The notes under the pieces: model-generated | What the model was told of the DNA's origin: nothing | The model's input: only the letters and a program-made list of their open reading frames with translations | The model's database searches: none | NCBI GenBank assembly: GCA_964019425.1 | Contig: OZ025815.1 | Coordinates: 868,001 to 932,000 of the forward strand | Direction of reading: 5' to 3' | DNA length: 64,000 bases | Source: Flectonema sp. DT1601 | Taxonomy: Eukaryota; Euglenozoa; Diplonemea; Diplonemida; Diplonemidae | Shown here: positions 18,592 through 28,924 of the stretch, piece after piece | How the letters are laid out: each line of letters starts with the position of its first letter | Position numbering within the stretch: the stretch's first letter is position 1 | Position numbers and translations under genes: made by a program

Positions 18592-20331
18592 ATGAGTAAA
18601 CTGTATAAATTTTGCTGTTGCTGTATAAATGCTGCAATCAAGAAGGATGACAGCCCACTGCAAATAAAGCGTAAGAAAGTTTTTACTTTAGTTAATGTTG
18701 CTGGGATAATATCGACAATGTTTGCGCTACCTCATACAATCTCGAGTGGGATGTACTGGTTAATGTTAGCGGGTATGATGTCTGTGATAGCAAACACGTG
18801 TTCTTTGGTATACATCTGTGTGTTAAAGTGTCAGGTAACTGATAGGTTTATTTATGTCGTTTGCGTATACACCTGCGTTTTTATCACTATGGCTGACTTC
18901 GCTGCATCACTTTCTTCCCTGACTACTCCTTCTTGGCCATTGTTTGTATTACTTACTGATATCCTTCTATTAGTGGAGACTCCCCCACAGTCGTCAGTAA
19001 CTGCAGTAATTTTTTGCTGTACATGGCTAATGATCCGAACCTCAGAACGTGTATTCAGGTTCGGTTTGTATGACTTTTCATGGGGAGTGCCTGATCAGGC
19101 CGCTCGACGTGACTCGTTGTGTGCGTGTGAAACGTTGCCATGTTCTGTGCCTTTTTCGGAAGGGATTGCTGCTTTGGCAACCGAGATGCTTGTTTTCGTC
19201 CTCGACTTTCTTTGTACTCGTGGGTTTGCTTTGTCTGTTTTGGAAGAAAAAAGAAGAATCCTGGCATCTATCGACACAGCTAATCACATCGCTACATCAC
19301 TGTCGAGGTTTGACTTGGAGATGGCTTCAGAGCTGTTGGATGAAGCGGTGATTCCGGATGAGCTGAAACTCTCATTCGAATTGATTCTGGCAAATCTGAA
19401 GTCGTACCGACCCTACCTTCCTCAATCTTGCTTTCCTGAAGCTGAGCCAGAAGTTGAGCAATCACAGCGTTCTGCATCTTGTGGAGTGAGTGAAACCACA
19501 GACACGTTAATAAGTTCTAGGGAATCGAGGCCTACTAACCTCCGCAAACCTTTTTCTGAGATATCTGTGTCGCTTCTGGTTGCTAATGTGAGAAACTCAT
19601 TAGTGGTATTGCAACACAGTCAGAAGTCATTCATGGATCTCATCAGTGATTTGGTGTCAACGTCATTCACAATCATCTGTCAGAACAGGGGAACACTTGA
19701 CCTCTTCCTGGGTGACCGCATCTTCGCTAACTTCGGGGCAACGAGAGTCCACTCTGGACACGCACTTTCTTGTGTGGAGGCTGCGAAGGGGATTGCCAAG
19801 TCGTCGGAGGGTATCCTCATCCCTTATCAAGTTGAAGGCGGCAATTTGCTGTCGATCGACATCGGAATGGGAAGCGGAAGACTGCACTGCGGTGATCTGG
19901 GTAGTGACACTATGATCCGATACAGTTTCATCGGTAAGCTGGCTCACTTGGTGAGTGTTGTTGAGAGAGCTGCCTGTAAAATGAACATCACTATGCTTTG
20001 TGAAGGCGGGTTGTATCGCCAAGTTAGGGAATCGATTGAGATTTGTGTTCATCTTCAGACCATCCTCCACCTGGACACCATTCACCTGTTGTACGAAGTG
20101 ATTGAAGGTATCCATGAAGAGGAAGCCTTTCCAGAGGAATGGATGTACCAACTTGAGTCTCGTGGAGTTGGTAAGTGGGACGCATTTAATAAGGTTGCTA
20201 GTGCTCTGTTGATGGGCGAGAAGGTATCAGACATTGGCAACGTAGCCGCGGAGACTGACTTTCGAATGGAACAGCTTCAAATTATTATGAGGGATGGTGT
20301 TTCGACTCCTTTAGTAGTGACCAGTAGGTAA
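18592..20331 (+). CDS. Cyclase-like membrane protein (array copy 8)
   Basis: 579 aa. Start MSKLYKFCCCCINAAIK. Spans are related to copies 6 and 7 (STMFALPHTISSGMYWLMLA, LLTDILLLVETPPQSSV), with a private third span (VVCVYTCVFITMADF). The loop carries CACETLPC, a Cys-Ala-Cys variant also found in copies 13, 15 and 17. The linker patch is QRSASCGVSETTDTLISS. The cyclase-like domain is GGNLLSIDIG. All features intact. Confidence 0.85.
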   Translation: MSKLYKFCCCCINAAIKKDDSPLQIKRKKVFTLVNVAGIISTMFALPHTISSGMYWLMLAGMMSVIANTCSLVYICVLKCQVTDRFIYVVCVYTCVFITMADFAASLSSLTTPSWPLFVLLTDILLLVETPPQSSVTAVIFCCTWLMIRTSERVFRFGLYDFSWGVPDQAARRDSLCACETLPCSVPFSEGIAALATEMLVFVLDFLCTRGFALSVLEEKRRILASIDTANHIATSLSRFDLEMASELLDEAVIPDELKLSFELILANLKSYRPYLPQSCFPEAEPEVEQSQRSASCGVSETTDTLISSRESRPTNLRKPFSEISVSLLVANVRNSLVVLQHSQKSFMDLISDLVSTSFTIICQNRGTLDLFLGDRIFANFGATRVHSGHALSCVEAAKGIAKSSEGILIPYQVEGGNLLSIDIGMGSGRLHCGDLGSDTMIRYSFIGKLAHLVSVVERAACKMNITMLCEGGLYRQVRESIEICVHLQTILHLDTIHLLYEVIEGIHEEEAFPEEWMYQLESRGVGKWDAFNKVASALLMGEKVSDIGNVAAETDFRMEQLQIIMRDGVSTPLVVTSR

Positions 20332-21902
20332 TCATGACAGTGTTAATGAAGTCTCCCTCAAATTGGTTAATACCCAAAGTTCCTGTTAGTGATTAGGCTT
20401 CTGTATTGTCAGGTGAATCCCTTGAGTTTCCCTCTTCATTCGTTTTTTTTATAAGTTAAATATAATAAGCTGATGAAGGAGACACTGTAATCAACATTAA
20501 ATGATCAGCAGTTGATAGAAATTAGCAAATCAAAAAAAAATTATCAGTCAAAATTATTCTTTCTTCTTTTCACGGGAAAATGAAAAAGTTTTAAGTCTAT
20601 TTGTGACACTAAATAATCAGGCGGGCTTGCTACAAGAACTCGAATTTATTACTTACTTGCTGCTTAATCGATGCTGTGAACCTCACAATCACAATAGCTT
20701 GTCATAAGTTTATTATCACATATATATTGATGATGGTGATTGACTTGACCTATTAATGGATATTCTTATTATCTACTCGTAGGCACTGAGAATGACACTA
20801 TTAATTACATAAACTCATCCTTGTATTCTTTGGACATAATATTCTAGATATTCTCACATCAATCATCGGGGGAAGGTGAATGGGCTTCGATTTCATCGCA
20901 GACCATCTTTATCGAACACAACAACAATGAACATAAGTCCTCTCTGGACGGCAAGTATTCTCTTAGTGTTCTCGGATTGGTAAGCAAACAAAAGCTCAAC
21001 GGAGTAGTGACACCAGCAGACGAAGGACTCTTATTCATTACTGAAAGTAAGAAAAAGAGAAACACAAGAAGTATGATTCTAGTTCAGAAGGAAGTGTAAA
21101 TGGAGATGCAACTTAGTTAGGCAATAATAAGATTATGCTAACCCATCCTGACGGCCTGACTGATGGTCATACCGTTGATTATCGATTCTTGCGTTAAGAA
21201 CTACTTTTGAAAACTTATTTACAAGTGATTTGGAATAAAGTCTCCCTTTGAATTTACTGATGACTTTTCGGCCTGACAATACGCATTAAGTTTTCTCAAA
21301 TGCATTTTTTTTTTTTTTTTTTTTTTTTAATAATCTCATTTTCTAACTAATTTGTTGTTTACTAATTTCCCTGATGAAGCGTAAAAAAAAACTTACGTGG
21401 AAAACCACGTTTTTTGATTTTTATCAACAAGCAATGTAATGACTGACAACCCTCATTGTAAAAAAAATGAACCCACCGGTAGCTAAAAGAATAGCTTTGC
21501 ACTGATGTCGGAGAGATAGAATATTTTTTCATCAGATAGATTAAATGTTCTGCAGTTCGAACTCACAGACAAAATTTAAAATATTTCTCAACAATTCACA
21601 TTTGAGGCTTCTAACCTTCTGTCCGATCTTGTTGTCGGTACAAAAAAAGAAAATATTTTATTTTATTGCGTTCTTTATTCACCTCATCGCTCACAGCTTA
21701 TTTCTTCTGAATTTGCTGATGTCGACCATTCAATTAGTATGGTGTTTGCATTCTCTAAGTGTTAATTAGTTTTCAGGTGTTTAAATAATGTGATGCAACT
21801 CTCGTTGACGAAGTGTACGGAGTGGTGGTGTCTGTTAATATCTTTCTAGCTGTAACAGGATAGTAAGAAAATAAAATAAAAGGAAGAGTTTGATAAAATA
21901 AA
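20332..21902 (+). repeat. Class B spacer between copies 8 and 9, mostly unrecognised
   Basis: Class B 3' block, then about 1.1 kb of unrelated AT-rich sequence holding a possible coding remnant (20848-21099), a T tract near 21306-21328, and a hairpin ACGTGG-AAAA-CCACGT followed by T residues near 21393-21413. The stretch 21365-21610 is related to 24050-24270 in the next spacer (CGGTAGCTAAAAG.ATAGCTT, GTTCGAACTCACAGACAAAA). The shared 5' block starts near 21665 and lacks about ten bases (CTGATGTCGACC). Confidence 0.6.
20848..21099 (+). pseudogene. Possible coding remnant, unknown protein
   Basis: An 84-codon frame, open between TAG at 20845 and TAA at 21097, has a balanced protein-like composition (EWASISSQTIFIEHNNN, KYSLSVLGLVSKQKLNGVVT) and codon use unlike the surrounding spacer. 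It has no start codon near its 5' end. I do not recognise the family. It could be the 3' end of a gene carried in with the insertion, or chance. Confidence 0.25.
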
Positions 21903-23627
21903 ATGAGTAAACTGTATAAGGTTTGCTGTTGCTGTATAAATGCTGCAATCAAGAAGGATGACAGCCCACTGCAAATAAAGCGTAAGAGGATATTTACCTT
22001 ACTTTGTTCTGTTGGGATGGTATCGACAACGTTTGGGCTACCACATATAATCTCGAGTGGGATGTACTGGATAGCAGCGTCAAGTCTTCTATCCATCTTC
22101 TCATGCGCTTCTTCCTTGGTATACCTCTGTGTGTTAAAACATCAGGCAACTGATAGGTTTATTCATGTTCTTTGTGCATTGTTGTGTGTTTTTATCACAA
22201 TGGGTGACTTCTCGTCATCACTTACCCAAACTGCTCCTGCTTGGCCAGTATTTGTTTTAATTACTGATGTCCTTCTATTAGCGGAGACTCCTCCAAAGTC
22301 ATCAGCAACCACAGCTATTTGTTGCTGCACATGGCTAACAATCCGAGCCTCAGAACGAATATTCAGGTTCGGTTTGTTTGACTTTTCATGGGGAGTACAG
22401 GATCAGGCCACTCGACGTGACGCATTGTGTGGGTGTGAAACGATGCCATGTTCTGTGCCTTTTGCTCAAGGTGTTGCTGCTTTGTCAGGCGAGATGCTTG
22501 TTTTCGTCCTCGACTTTCTTTGTACTCGTGGGTTTGCCTTGTCTGTTTTGGAAGAAAAAGGAAGAATCCTGGCATCTATCGACACGGCTAATCACATCGC
22601 TACATCACTGTCGAGATTTGACTTGGAGATGGCTTCAGAGCTGTTGGATGAAGCGGTGATTCCGGATGAGCTGAAACTCTCATTCGAATTGATTCTGGCA
22701 AATCTGAAGTCGTACCGACCCTACCTTCCTCAATCTTGCTTTCCTGAAGCTGAGCCAGAGGTTGAAGAATCACAGCGTTCTGTAACTTGTGGGATCTCAG
22801 ACACGGTGAGTTCTATGGAATCGAGGCCTACTAACCTCCGCAAACATTTTTCAGAGATATCTGTGTCGCTTCTGGTTGCTAATGTGAGAAACTCATTAGT
22901 GGTATTGCAACACAGTCAGAAGTCATTCATGGATCTCATCAGTGATTTGGTGTCAACGTCATTCACAATCATCTGTCAGAACAGGGGAACACTTGACCTC
23001 TTCCTGGGTGACCGCATCTTTGCTAACTTCGGGGCAACGAGAGTCCACTCTGGACACGCACTTTCTTGTGTGGAGGCTGCGAAGGGGATTGCCAAGTCGT
23101 CGGAGGGTATCCTCATCCCTTATCAAGTTGAAGGCGGCACTTTGCTGTCGATGGACATCGGAATGGGAAGCGGAAGACTGCACTGCGGTGATCTGGGTAG
23201 TGACACTATGATCCGATACAGCTTCATCGGTAAGCTGGCTCACTTGGTGAGTGTTGTTGAGAGAGCTGCCTGTAAAATGAACATCACTATGCTCTGTGAA
23301 GGCGGGTTGTATCGCCAAGTTAGGGAATCGATTGAGATTTGTGTTCATCTTCAGACCATCCTCCACCTGGACACCATTCACCTGTTGTACGAAGTGATTG
23401 CAGGTATCCATGAAGAGGAAGCCTTTCCAGAGGAATGGATGTACCAACTTGAGTCTCGTGGAGTTGGTAAGTGGGACGCATTTAATAAGGTTGCTAGTGC
23501 TCTGTTGATGGGCGAGAAGGTATCAGACATCGGCAACGTAGCTGAAGAGACTGACTTTCGAATGGAACAGCTTCAAATTATTATGAGGGATGGTGTTTCA
23601 ACTCCTTTAGTAGTGACCAGTAGGTAA
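21903..23627 (+). CDS. Cyclase-like membrane protein (array copy 9)
   Basis: 574 aa, the shortest complete copy, because its linker patch is trimmed (EESQRSVTCGISDTVSS). Constant start MSKLYKVCCCCINAAIK, then RKRIFTLL where others have RKKVFTL. Spans are private in part (MVSTTFGLPHIISSGMYWIA, LSIFSCASSLVYLC). The loop is CGCETMPCSVPFAQGVAALS. The cyclase-like domain returns to GGTLLSMDIG as in copies 1 and 2, although about 20 kb separates them. Confidence 0.85.
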   Translation: MSKLYKVCCCCINAAIKKDDSPLQIKRKRIFTLLCSVGMVSTTFGLPHIISSGMYWIAASSLLSIFSCASSLVYLCVLKHQATDRFIHVLCALLCVFITMGDFSSSLTQTAPAWPVFVLITDVLLLAETPPKSSATTAICCCTWLTIRASERIFRFGLFDFSWGVQDQATRRDALCGCETMPCSVPFAQGVAALSGEMLVFVLDFLCTRGFALSVLEEKGRILASIDTANHIATSLSRFDLEMASELLDEAVIPDELKLSFELILANLKSYRPYLPQSCFPEAEPEVEESQRSVTCGISDTVSSMESRPTNLRKHFSEISVSLLVANVRNSLVVLQHSQKSFMDLISDLVSTSFTIICQNRGTLDLFLGDRIFANFGATRVHSGHALSCVEAAKGIAKSSEGILIPYQVEGGTLLSMDIGMGSGRLHCGDLGSDTMIRYSFIGKLAHLVSVVERAACKMNITMLCEGGLYRQVRESIEICVHLQTILHLDTIHLLYEVIAGIHEEEAFPEEWMYQLESRGVGKWDAFNKVASALLMGEKVSDIGNVAEETDFRMEQLQIIMRDGVSTPLVVTSR

Positions 23628-24523
23628 TCATGACAGTGTTAATGAAGTCTCCCTCAAATTGGTTAATACCCAAAGTTCCTGTTAGTGATTAGGCTTCTGT
23701 ATTGTCAAGTGAATCCCTTGAGTTTCCCTCTTCATTGAATCAGTTTTTTTTACAATTCTTGTATTATTTTGTGTATTATCAAAACCCATTAAGTTTGGTA
23801 TAAGATTCAAATTTTGTGGTTTTTCTTCATTGATTTTAAAAAAAAAGTTGTTTTCTTCTGAATTCGACACTAGTTTCTTTACCGTCTCTCTCCCTTTTTT
23901 TGCCAACGCATGTCTTTTTAAATGACATAGTACTTTTTTTTTGCCTTACGGCGGATTACTGAAAGTATTTTATAAAACCGCTTTGCATATCCTATCGCAT
24001 AGCAAGAGATGCCTGTGCAGATCTCACAATTCGTTATTTGTGTGTGTCTAATTTCTCTGATGAAGCCTACTGAACCTGAAAAAAACGTTTTGGGGTTTAG
24101 CAAGAAGCAGGTAATAATTGTCACCCCCGGTAGCTAAAAGTATAGCTTTGCGTGATGCGTTATAATGACGGAGGGTTCAGGATATTTTTCATCAGATGAA
24201 TTAATTAATTTTGCGGTTCGAACTCACAGACAAAATTTGAACATTTCTCAACAATTCACCAGCATAACTGCTTTTAAGAGTATTTTCTTTATTCACCTCA
24301 TCGCTCACAGCTTATTTCTTCTGAATTTGCTGATGATATTTATTCTCGACCACTCAATTAGTATGGTGTTTGCATTCTCTAAGTGTTAATTAGTTTTCAG
24401 TTTATATAATGTGATGCAACTCTCGTTGACGAAGTGTACTGAGTGGTGGTGTCTGTTAATATCTTTCTAGCTGTAACAGGATAGTAAGAAAATAAAATAA
24501 AAGGAAGAGTTTGATAAAATAAA
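23628..24523 (+). repeat. Class B spacer between copies 9 and 10
   Basis: Class B 3' block, AT-rich unrecognised sequence, the segment related to the previous spacer (24050-24270), then the shared 5' block beginning abruptly at TTCTTTATTCACC near 24288. The block has a small deletion (TTTTCAGTTTATATAATG). No gene seen. Confidence 0.6.
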
Positions 24524-26257
24524 ATGAGTAAACTGTATAAGGTTTGCTGTTGCTGTTTAAATGCTGCAATCAAGAAGGATGACAGCCCACTGCAAATAAA
24601 GCGTAAGAAGATTTTCACGTTGCTAAATGTTGGTGGACTAATGACTGTGCTGCTTGCGCTACCTCATACAGTCACTCGTGGGTTGTATTTTTCGATGTCA
24701 GCAGCTCTTCTTTCTTTAGTTGTTAATGTTAGTGCCTTGATATACCTCTGTGTGTTAAAATATCAGGCAACTGATATGTTTATTAAAATTCTCTGTCTTT
24801 GCTTCTGCATTGTTATCACGATGGGCGACTTCGGGGCATCACTTTCCCTAGCTACTCCTACTTGGCCATTGTTTGTATTAATTACTGATGTCCTTCTATT
24901 AACAGAGACTTCTCCACAGTTTACAATTTCCGCAGCAGTTATTTGCTGTACATGGCTAATGATCCGAGCCTCAGAACGAGTATTAAGGTACGGTTTGTTT
25001 GACCTTTCATGGGGAGTACCTGATCAGGCCACGCGACATGACGAAGTCTGCGGGTGTGAAACGATGCCATGTGCTGTGCCTTTTGCTCAAGGCATTGCTG
25101 ATTTGGGAGCTGAGGTTCTTGTTTTCGTCCTCGACTTTCTTTGTACTCGTAGGTTTGCCTTGTCTGTTTTGGAAGAAAAAAGAAGAATCCTGGCATCTAT
25201 CGACACGGCTGATCACATCGCAAAGTCACTGTCGAGGTTTGACTTGGAGATGGCTTCAGAGTTGTTGGATGAAGCGGTGATTCCGGATGAGCTGAAACTC
25301 TCATTCGGATTGATTCTGGCAAATCTGAAGTCGTACCGACCCTACCTTCCTCAATCTTGCTTTCCTGAAGCTGAGCAAGAAGTTGACAGCTCACAGCATA
25401 CTGCATCTTGTGGAGTGAGTGAAACCACAAACACGGTGAGTTCTAGGGAATCGAAGCCTACTAACCTCCGCAAACACTTTTCTGAGATGTCTGTGTCGCT
25501 TCTGGTTGCTAATGTGAGAAACTCATTAGTGATATTGCAACACAGTCAGAAGTCATTCATGGATCTCATCAGTGATTTGGTGTCAACGTCATTCACAATC
25601 ATCTGTAAGAACAGGGGAACACTTGACCTCTTCCTGGGTGACCGCATCTTCGCTAACTTCGGGGCAACGAGAGTCCACTCTGGACACGCACTTTCTTGTG
25701 TGGAGGCTGCGAAGGGGATTGCCAAGTCGTCGGAGGGTATCCTCATCCCTTATCAAGTTGAAGGCGGCAATTTGCTGTCGATCGACATCGGAATGGGAAG
25801 CGGAAGACTGCACTGCGGTGATCTGGGTAGTGACACTATGATCCGATACAGCTTCATCGGTAAGCTGGCTCACTTGGTGAGTGTTGTTGAGAGAGCTGCC
25901 TGTAAAATGAACATCACTATGCTTTGTGAAGGCGGGTTGTATCGCCAAGTTAGGGAATCGATTGAGATTTGTGTTCATCTTCAGACCATCCTCCACCTGG
26001 ACACCATTCACCTGTTGTACGAAGTGATTGCAGGTATCCATGAAGAGGAAGCCTTTCCAGAGGAATGGATGTACCAACTTGAGTCTCGTGGAGTTGGTAA
26101 GTGGGACGCATTTAATAAGGTTGCTAGTGCTCTGTTGATGGGCGAGAAGGTATCAGACATCGGCAGCTTAGCCGATGAGACTGACTTTCGAATAGAACAG
26201 CTTCAAATTATTATGAGGGATGGTGTTTCGACTCCTTTAGTAGTGACCAGTAGGTAA
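24524..26257 (+). CDS. Cyclase-like membrane protein (array copy 10)
   Basis: 577 aa with a strongly private sensor half: TVLLALPHTVTRGLYFSMSA, LLSLVVNVSALIYLC, IKILCLCFCIVITMGDF and TSPQFTISAAVICC. The loop has ATRHDEV in place of ATRRDEV, and the end of span 6 reads CTRRFAL where every other copy has CTRGFAL. Linker patch DSSQHTASCGVSETTNTVSS. Cyclase-like domain GGNLLSIDIG; tail IGSLADETD as in copy 7. Confidence 0.85.
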   Translation: MSKLYKVCCCCLNAAIKKDDSPLQIKRKKIFTLLNVGGLMTVLLALPHTVTRGLYFSMSAALLSLVVNVSALIYLCVLKYQATDMFIKILCLCFCIVITMGDFGASLSLATPTWPLFVLITDVLLLTETSPQFTISAAVICCTWLMIRASERVLRYGLFDLSWGVPDQATRHDEVCGCETMPCAVPFAQGIADLGAEVLVFVLDFLCTRRFALSVLEEKRRILASIDTADHIAKSLSRFDLEMASELLDEAVIPDELKLSFGLILANLKSYRPYLPQSCFPEAEQEVDSSQHTASCGVSETTNTVSSRESKPTNLRKHFSEMSVSLLVANVRNSLVILQHSQKSFMDLISDLVSTSFTIICKNRGTLDLFLGDRIFANFGATRVHSGHALSCVEAAKGIAKSSEGILIPYQVEGGNLLSIDIGMGSGRLHCGDLGSDTMIRYSFIGKLAHLVSVVERAACKMNITMLCEGGLYRQVRESIEICVHLQTILHLDTIHLLYEVIAGIHEEEAFPEEWMYQLESRGVGKWDAFNKVASALLMGEKVSDIGSLADETDFRIEQLQIIMRDGVSTPLVVTSR

Positions 26258-27190
26258 TCATGACAGTGTTAATGAAGTCTCCCTCAAATTGGTTAATACC
26301 CAAAGTTCCTGTTAGTGATTAGGCTTCTGTATTGTCAGGTGAATCCCTTGGTTTCCCTCTCCGTATTAGAGTGGTACCAATGGGACCTCCGTAATCTGTC
26401 AATGAGACAAAAAATATAATTTTCCCTTTTATGTTTTCTTTGACTAACAATTACAATTTTTTTTTCATTTTGTTTTTAATACCTTAAGTTGTTACTGTTT
26501 TTACATTATCACCAAGAATCATCGTAGGGTCCACTTCTGTGGGTCCTCATAGGGACTGTGTTGCCCTGGTTGCTTTTATATTTGTTACAGTTTAGCACTC
26601 TCTCGGTAGTGTCAGCTAGGTGTGATATCTTATTAGAATTATTTGGTAATTGGTTGTCAGAGGAGGCAGGGGAAATTATAAATTAATTTCCTGCGTAGCA
26701 CACCACGTTCCAGTGATCCGAAGAAATTAGTAAATTATCTGATCTGTATTCTCCTACGTTATTCCTGCATTTTCCGAATGCAAAAGCAAGAATCGTGTCT
26801 CAGGAACGCTTCTTATTTTCACTTTCTTAGCCATTAATTAACTTCTCGCGAGGTTGTCCTGCCTCTCTCGACAACCAATTCTGCTGGTGATCTTTATTTC
26901 CCACGGCGAATTAAACATAACTGTTTTTGGGAGTATTATTATGTTGCGTTCTTTATTCACCTCATCGCTCACAGCTTATTTCTTCTGAATTTGCTGATGA
27001 TATTTATTCTCGACCACTCAATTAGTATGGTGTTTGCATTCTCTAAGTGTTAATTAGTTTTCAGGTGTTTAAATAATGTGATGCAACTCTCGTTGACGAA
27101 GTGTACGGAGTGGTGGTGTCTGTTAATATCTTTCTAGCCGTAACAGGATAGTAAGAAAATAAAATAAAAGGAAGAGTTTGATAAAATAAA
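26258..27190 (+). repeat. Class B spacer between copies 10 and 11
   Basis: Class B 3' block, then unrecognised sequence with a short MITE-like inverted-repeat structure (26649-26880), then the shared 5' block from about 26930. No coding frame of note. Confidence 0.6.
26649..26880. mobile_element. Small inverted-repeat (MITE-like) element
   Basis: The left end ATTGGTTGTCAGAGGAGGCA and the right end, read in reverse complement as ATTGGTTGTCGAGAGAGGCA, form an imperfect inverted repeat of about 22 bases enclosing about 230 bases with no coding frame. No clear target-site duplication. It could be a small non-autonomous DNA transposon or a chance palindrome pair. Confidence 0.4.
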
Positions 27191-28924
27191 ATGAGTAAAC
27201 TGTATAAGGTTTGCTGTTGCTGTATAAATGCTGCAATCAAGAAGGATGACAGCCCACTGCAAATAAAACGGAAGAAGATATTTACCTTAATTGGTGTTGC
27301 TGGATTTATTATGGTACTGCTTGCGCTACCTCATACAATCTCGAGTGGCTTGTACTTGGTAGTAGTGTCAGGTCTTCTGTGTATGATGGTGAACATTTAT
27401 TCCTTGGTATACCTCTGTGTGTTAAAATATCAGGCGACCGATTGGTTTATTTGCGTTATTTGTTTTAGTTACTGCCTTTTCGTAATGATTGGTGACTTCT
27501 CGGCATCGATTTCCCTCGGTGCTCCTGTTTGGCCATTGTTCGTTTTAATTATTGATTTCCTTCTAGTAGCGGAGTCTCCTCCACAGTCATCAGTTGTCAT
27601 AGTTATTATTTGCTGTTCATGGCTAATGATCCGAACCTCAGAACGAGTATTCAGATACGGTTTGCATGACTTTTCATGGGGAGTGCCTGAGGAGGCCACT
27701 CGACGTGACTCGTTGTGCGGGTGTGAAACGATGCCATGTTCTGTACCTTTTGCCCAAGGCGTTGGTGATTTGGGATCAGAAATTGCTGTTTTCGTCCTCG
27801 ACTTTCTTTGTACTCGTGGGTTTGCTTTGTCTGTTTTGGAAGAAAAAAGAAGAATCCTGGCATCTATCGACACGGCTAATCACATCGCAAAGTCACTGTC
27901 GAGGTTTGACTTGGAGATGGCTTCAGAGCTGTTGGATGAAGCGGTGATTCCGGATGAGCTGAAACTCTCATTCGAATTGATTCTTGCAAATCTGAAGTCG
28001 TACCGACCCTACCTTCCTCAATCTTGCTTTCCTGAAGCTAAGCCAGAAGTTGACAGCTCACAGCTTTCCGCATCCTTTGGAATAAGTGAACCCGCAGACA
28101 CGGTGAGTTCCAGGGAATCGAGGCCTAATAATCTTCGCAAACCTTTTTCAGAGATGTCTGTGTCGCTTCTGGTTGCTAATGTGAGAAACTCATTAGTGGT
28201 ATTGCAACACAGTCAGAAGTCATTCATGGATCTCATCAGTGATTTGGTGTCAACGTCATTCACAATCATCTGTCAGAACAGGGGAACACTTGACCTCTTC
28301 CTGGGTGACCGCATCTTCGCTAACTTCGGGGCAACGAGAGTCCACTCTGGAAATGCACTTTCTTGTGTGGAGGCTGCGAAGGGGATTGCCAAGTCGTCGG
28401 AGGGTATCCTCATCCCTTATCAAGTTGAAGGCGGCACTTTGCTGTCGATCGACATCGGAATGGGAAGCGGAAGTCTGCACTGCGGTGATCTGGGTAGTGA
28501 CACTATGATCCGATACAGCTTCATCGGTAAGCTGGCTCACTTGGTGAGTGTTGTTGAGAGAGCTGCCTGTAAAATGAACATCACTATGCTTTGTGAAGGC
28601 GGGTTGTATCGCCAAGTTAGGGAATCGATTGAGATTTGTGTTCATCTTCAGACCATCCTCCACCTGGACACCATTCACCTGTTGTACGAAGTGATTGAAG
28701 GTATCCATGAAGAGGAAGCCTTTCCAGAGGAATGGATGTACCAACTTGAGTCTCGTGGAGTTGGTAAGTGGGACGCATTTAATAAGGTTGCTAGTGCTCT
28801 GTTGATGGGCGAGAAGGTATCAGATATCGGCAACGTAGCCGCGGAGACTGACTTTCGAATAAAACAGCTTCAAATTATTGTGAGGGATGGTGTTTCGACT
28901 CCTTTAGTAGTGACCAGTAGGTAA
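27191..28924 (+). CDS. Cyclase-like membrane protein (array copy 11)
   Basis: 577 aa. Sensor half of its own type (MVLLALPHTISSGLYLVVVS, CMMVNIYSLVYLC, FSYCLFVMIGDF, SPPQSSVVIVIICC). The loop is WGVPEEATRRD, with EE where others have DQ. Its linker patch is the SQLSASFGISEPADTVSS form of copy 5, including PNNLRK. The cyclase-like domain has GSGSLHCGDL, and the tail has FRIKQLQIIVRDG. The sensor, linker and output segments each group with different sister copies. Confidence 0.85.
   Translation: MSKLYKVCCCCINAAIKKDDSPLQIKRKKIFTLIGVAGFIMVLLALPHTISSGLYLVVVSGLLCMMVNIYSLVYLCVLKYQATDWFICVICFSYCLFVMIGDFSASISLGAPVWPLFVLIIDFLLVAESPPQSSVVIVIICCSWLMIRTSERVFRYGLHDFSWGVPEEATRRDSLCGCETMPCSVPFAQGVGDLGSEIAVFVLDFLCTRGFALSVLEEKRRILASIDTANHIAKSLSRFDLEMASELLDEAVIPDELKLSFELILANLKSYRPYLPQSCFPEAKPEVDSSQLSASFGISEPADTVSSRESRPNNLRKPFSEMSVSLLVANVRNSLVVLQHSQKSFMDLISDLVSTSFTIICQNRGTLDLFLGDRIFANFGATRVHSGNALSCVEAAKGIAKSSEGILIPYQVEGGTLLSIDIGMGSGSLHCGDLGSDTMIRYSFIGKLAHLVSVVERAACKMNITMLCEGGLYRQVRESIEICVHLQTILHLDTIHLLYEVIEGIHEEEAFPEEWMYQLESRGVGKWDAFNKVASALLMGEKVSDIGNVAAETDFRIKQLQIIVRDGVSTPLVVTSR

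Noticed and set aside
21372-21415. Hammerhead-ribozyme-like CTGATGA motif followed by a hairpin and GGAAAAC; CTGATGA also at about 24058, 34495 and 49729
   Set aside because: I could not pair the three stems around the core, the other copies lack the GAAA box, and the hairpin here is better explained as ACGTGG-AAAA-CCACGT followed by T residues.
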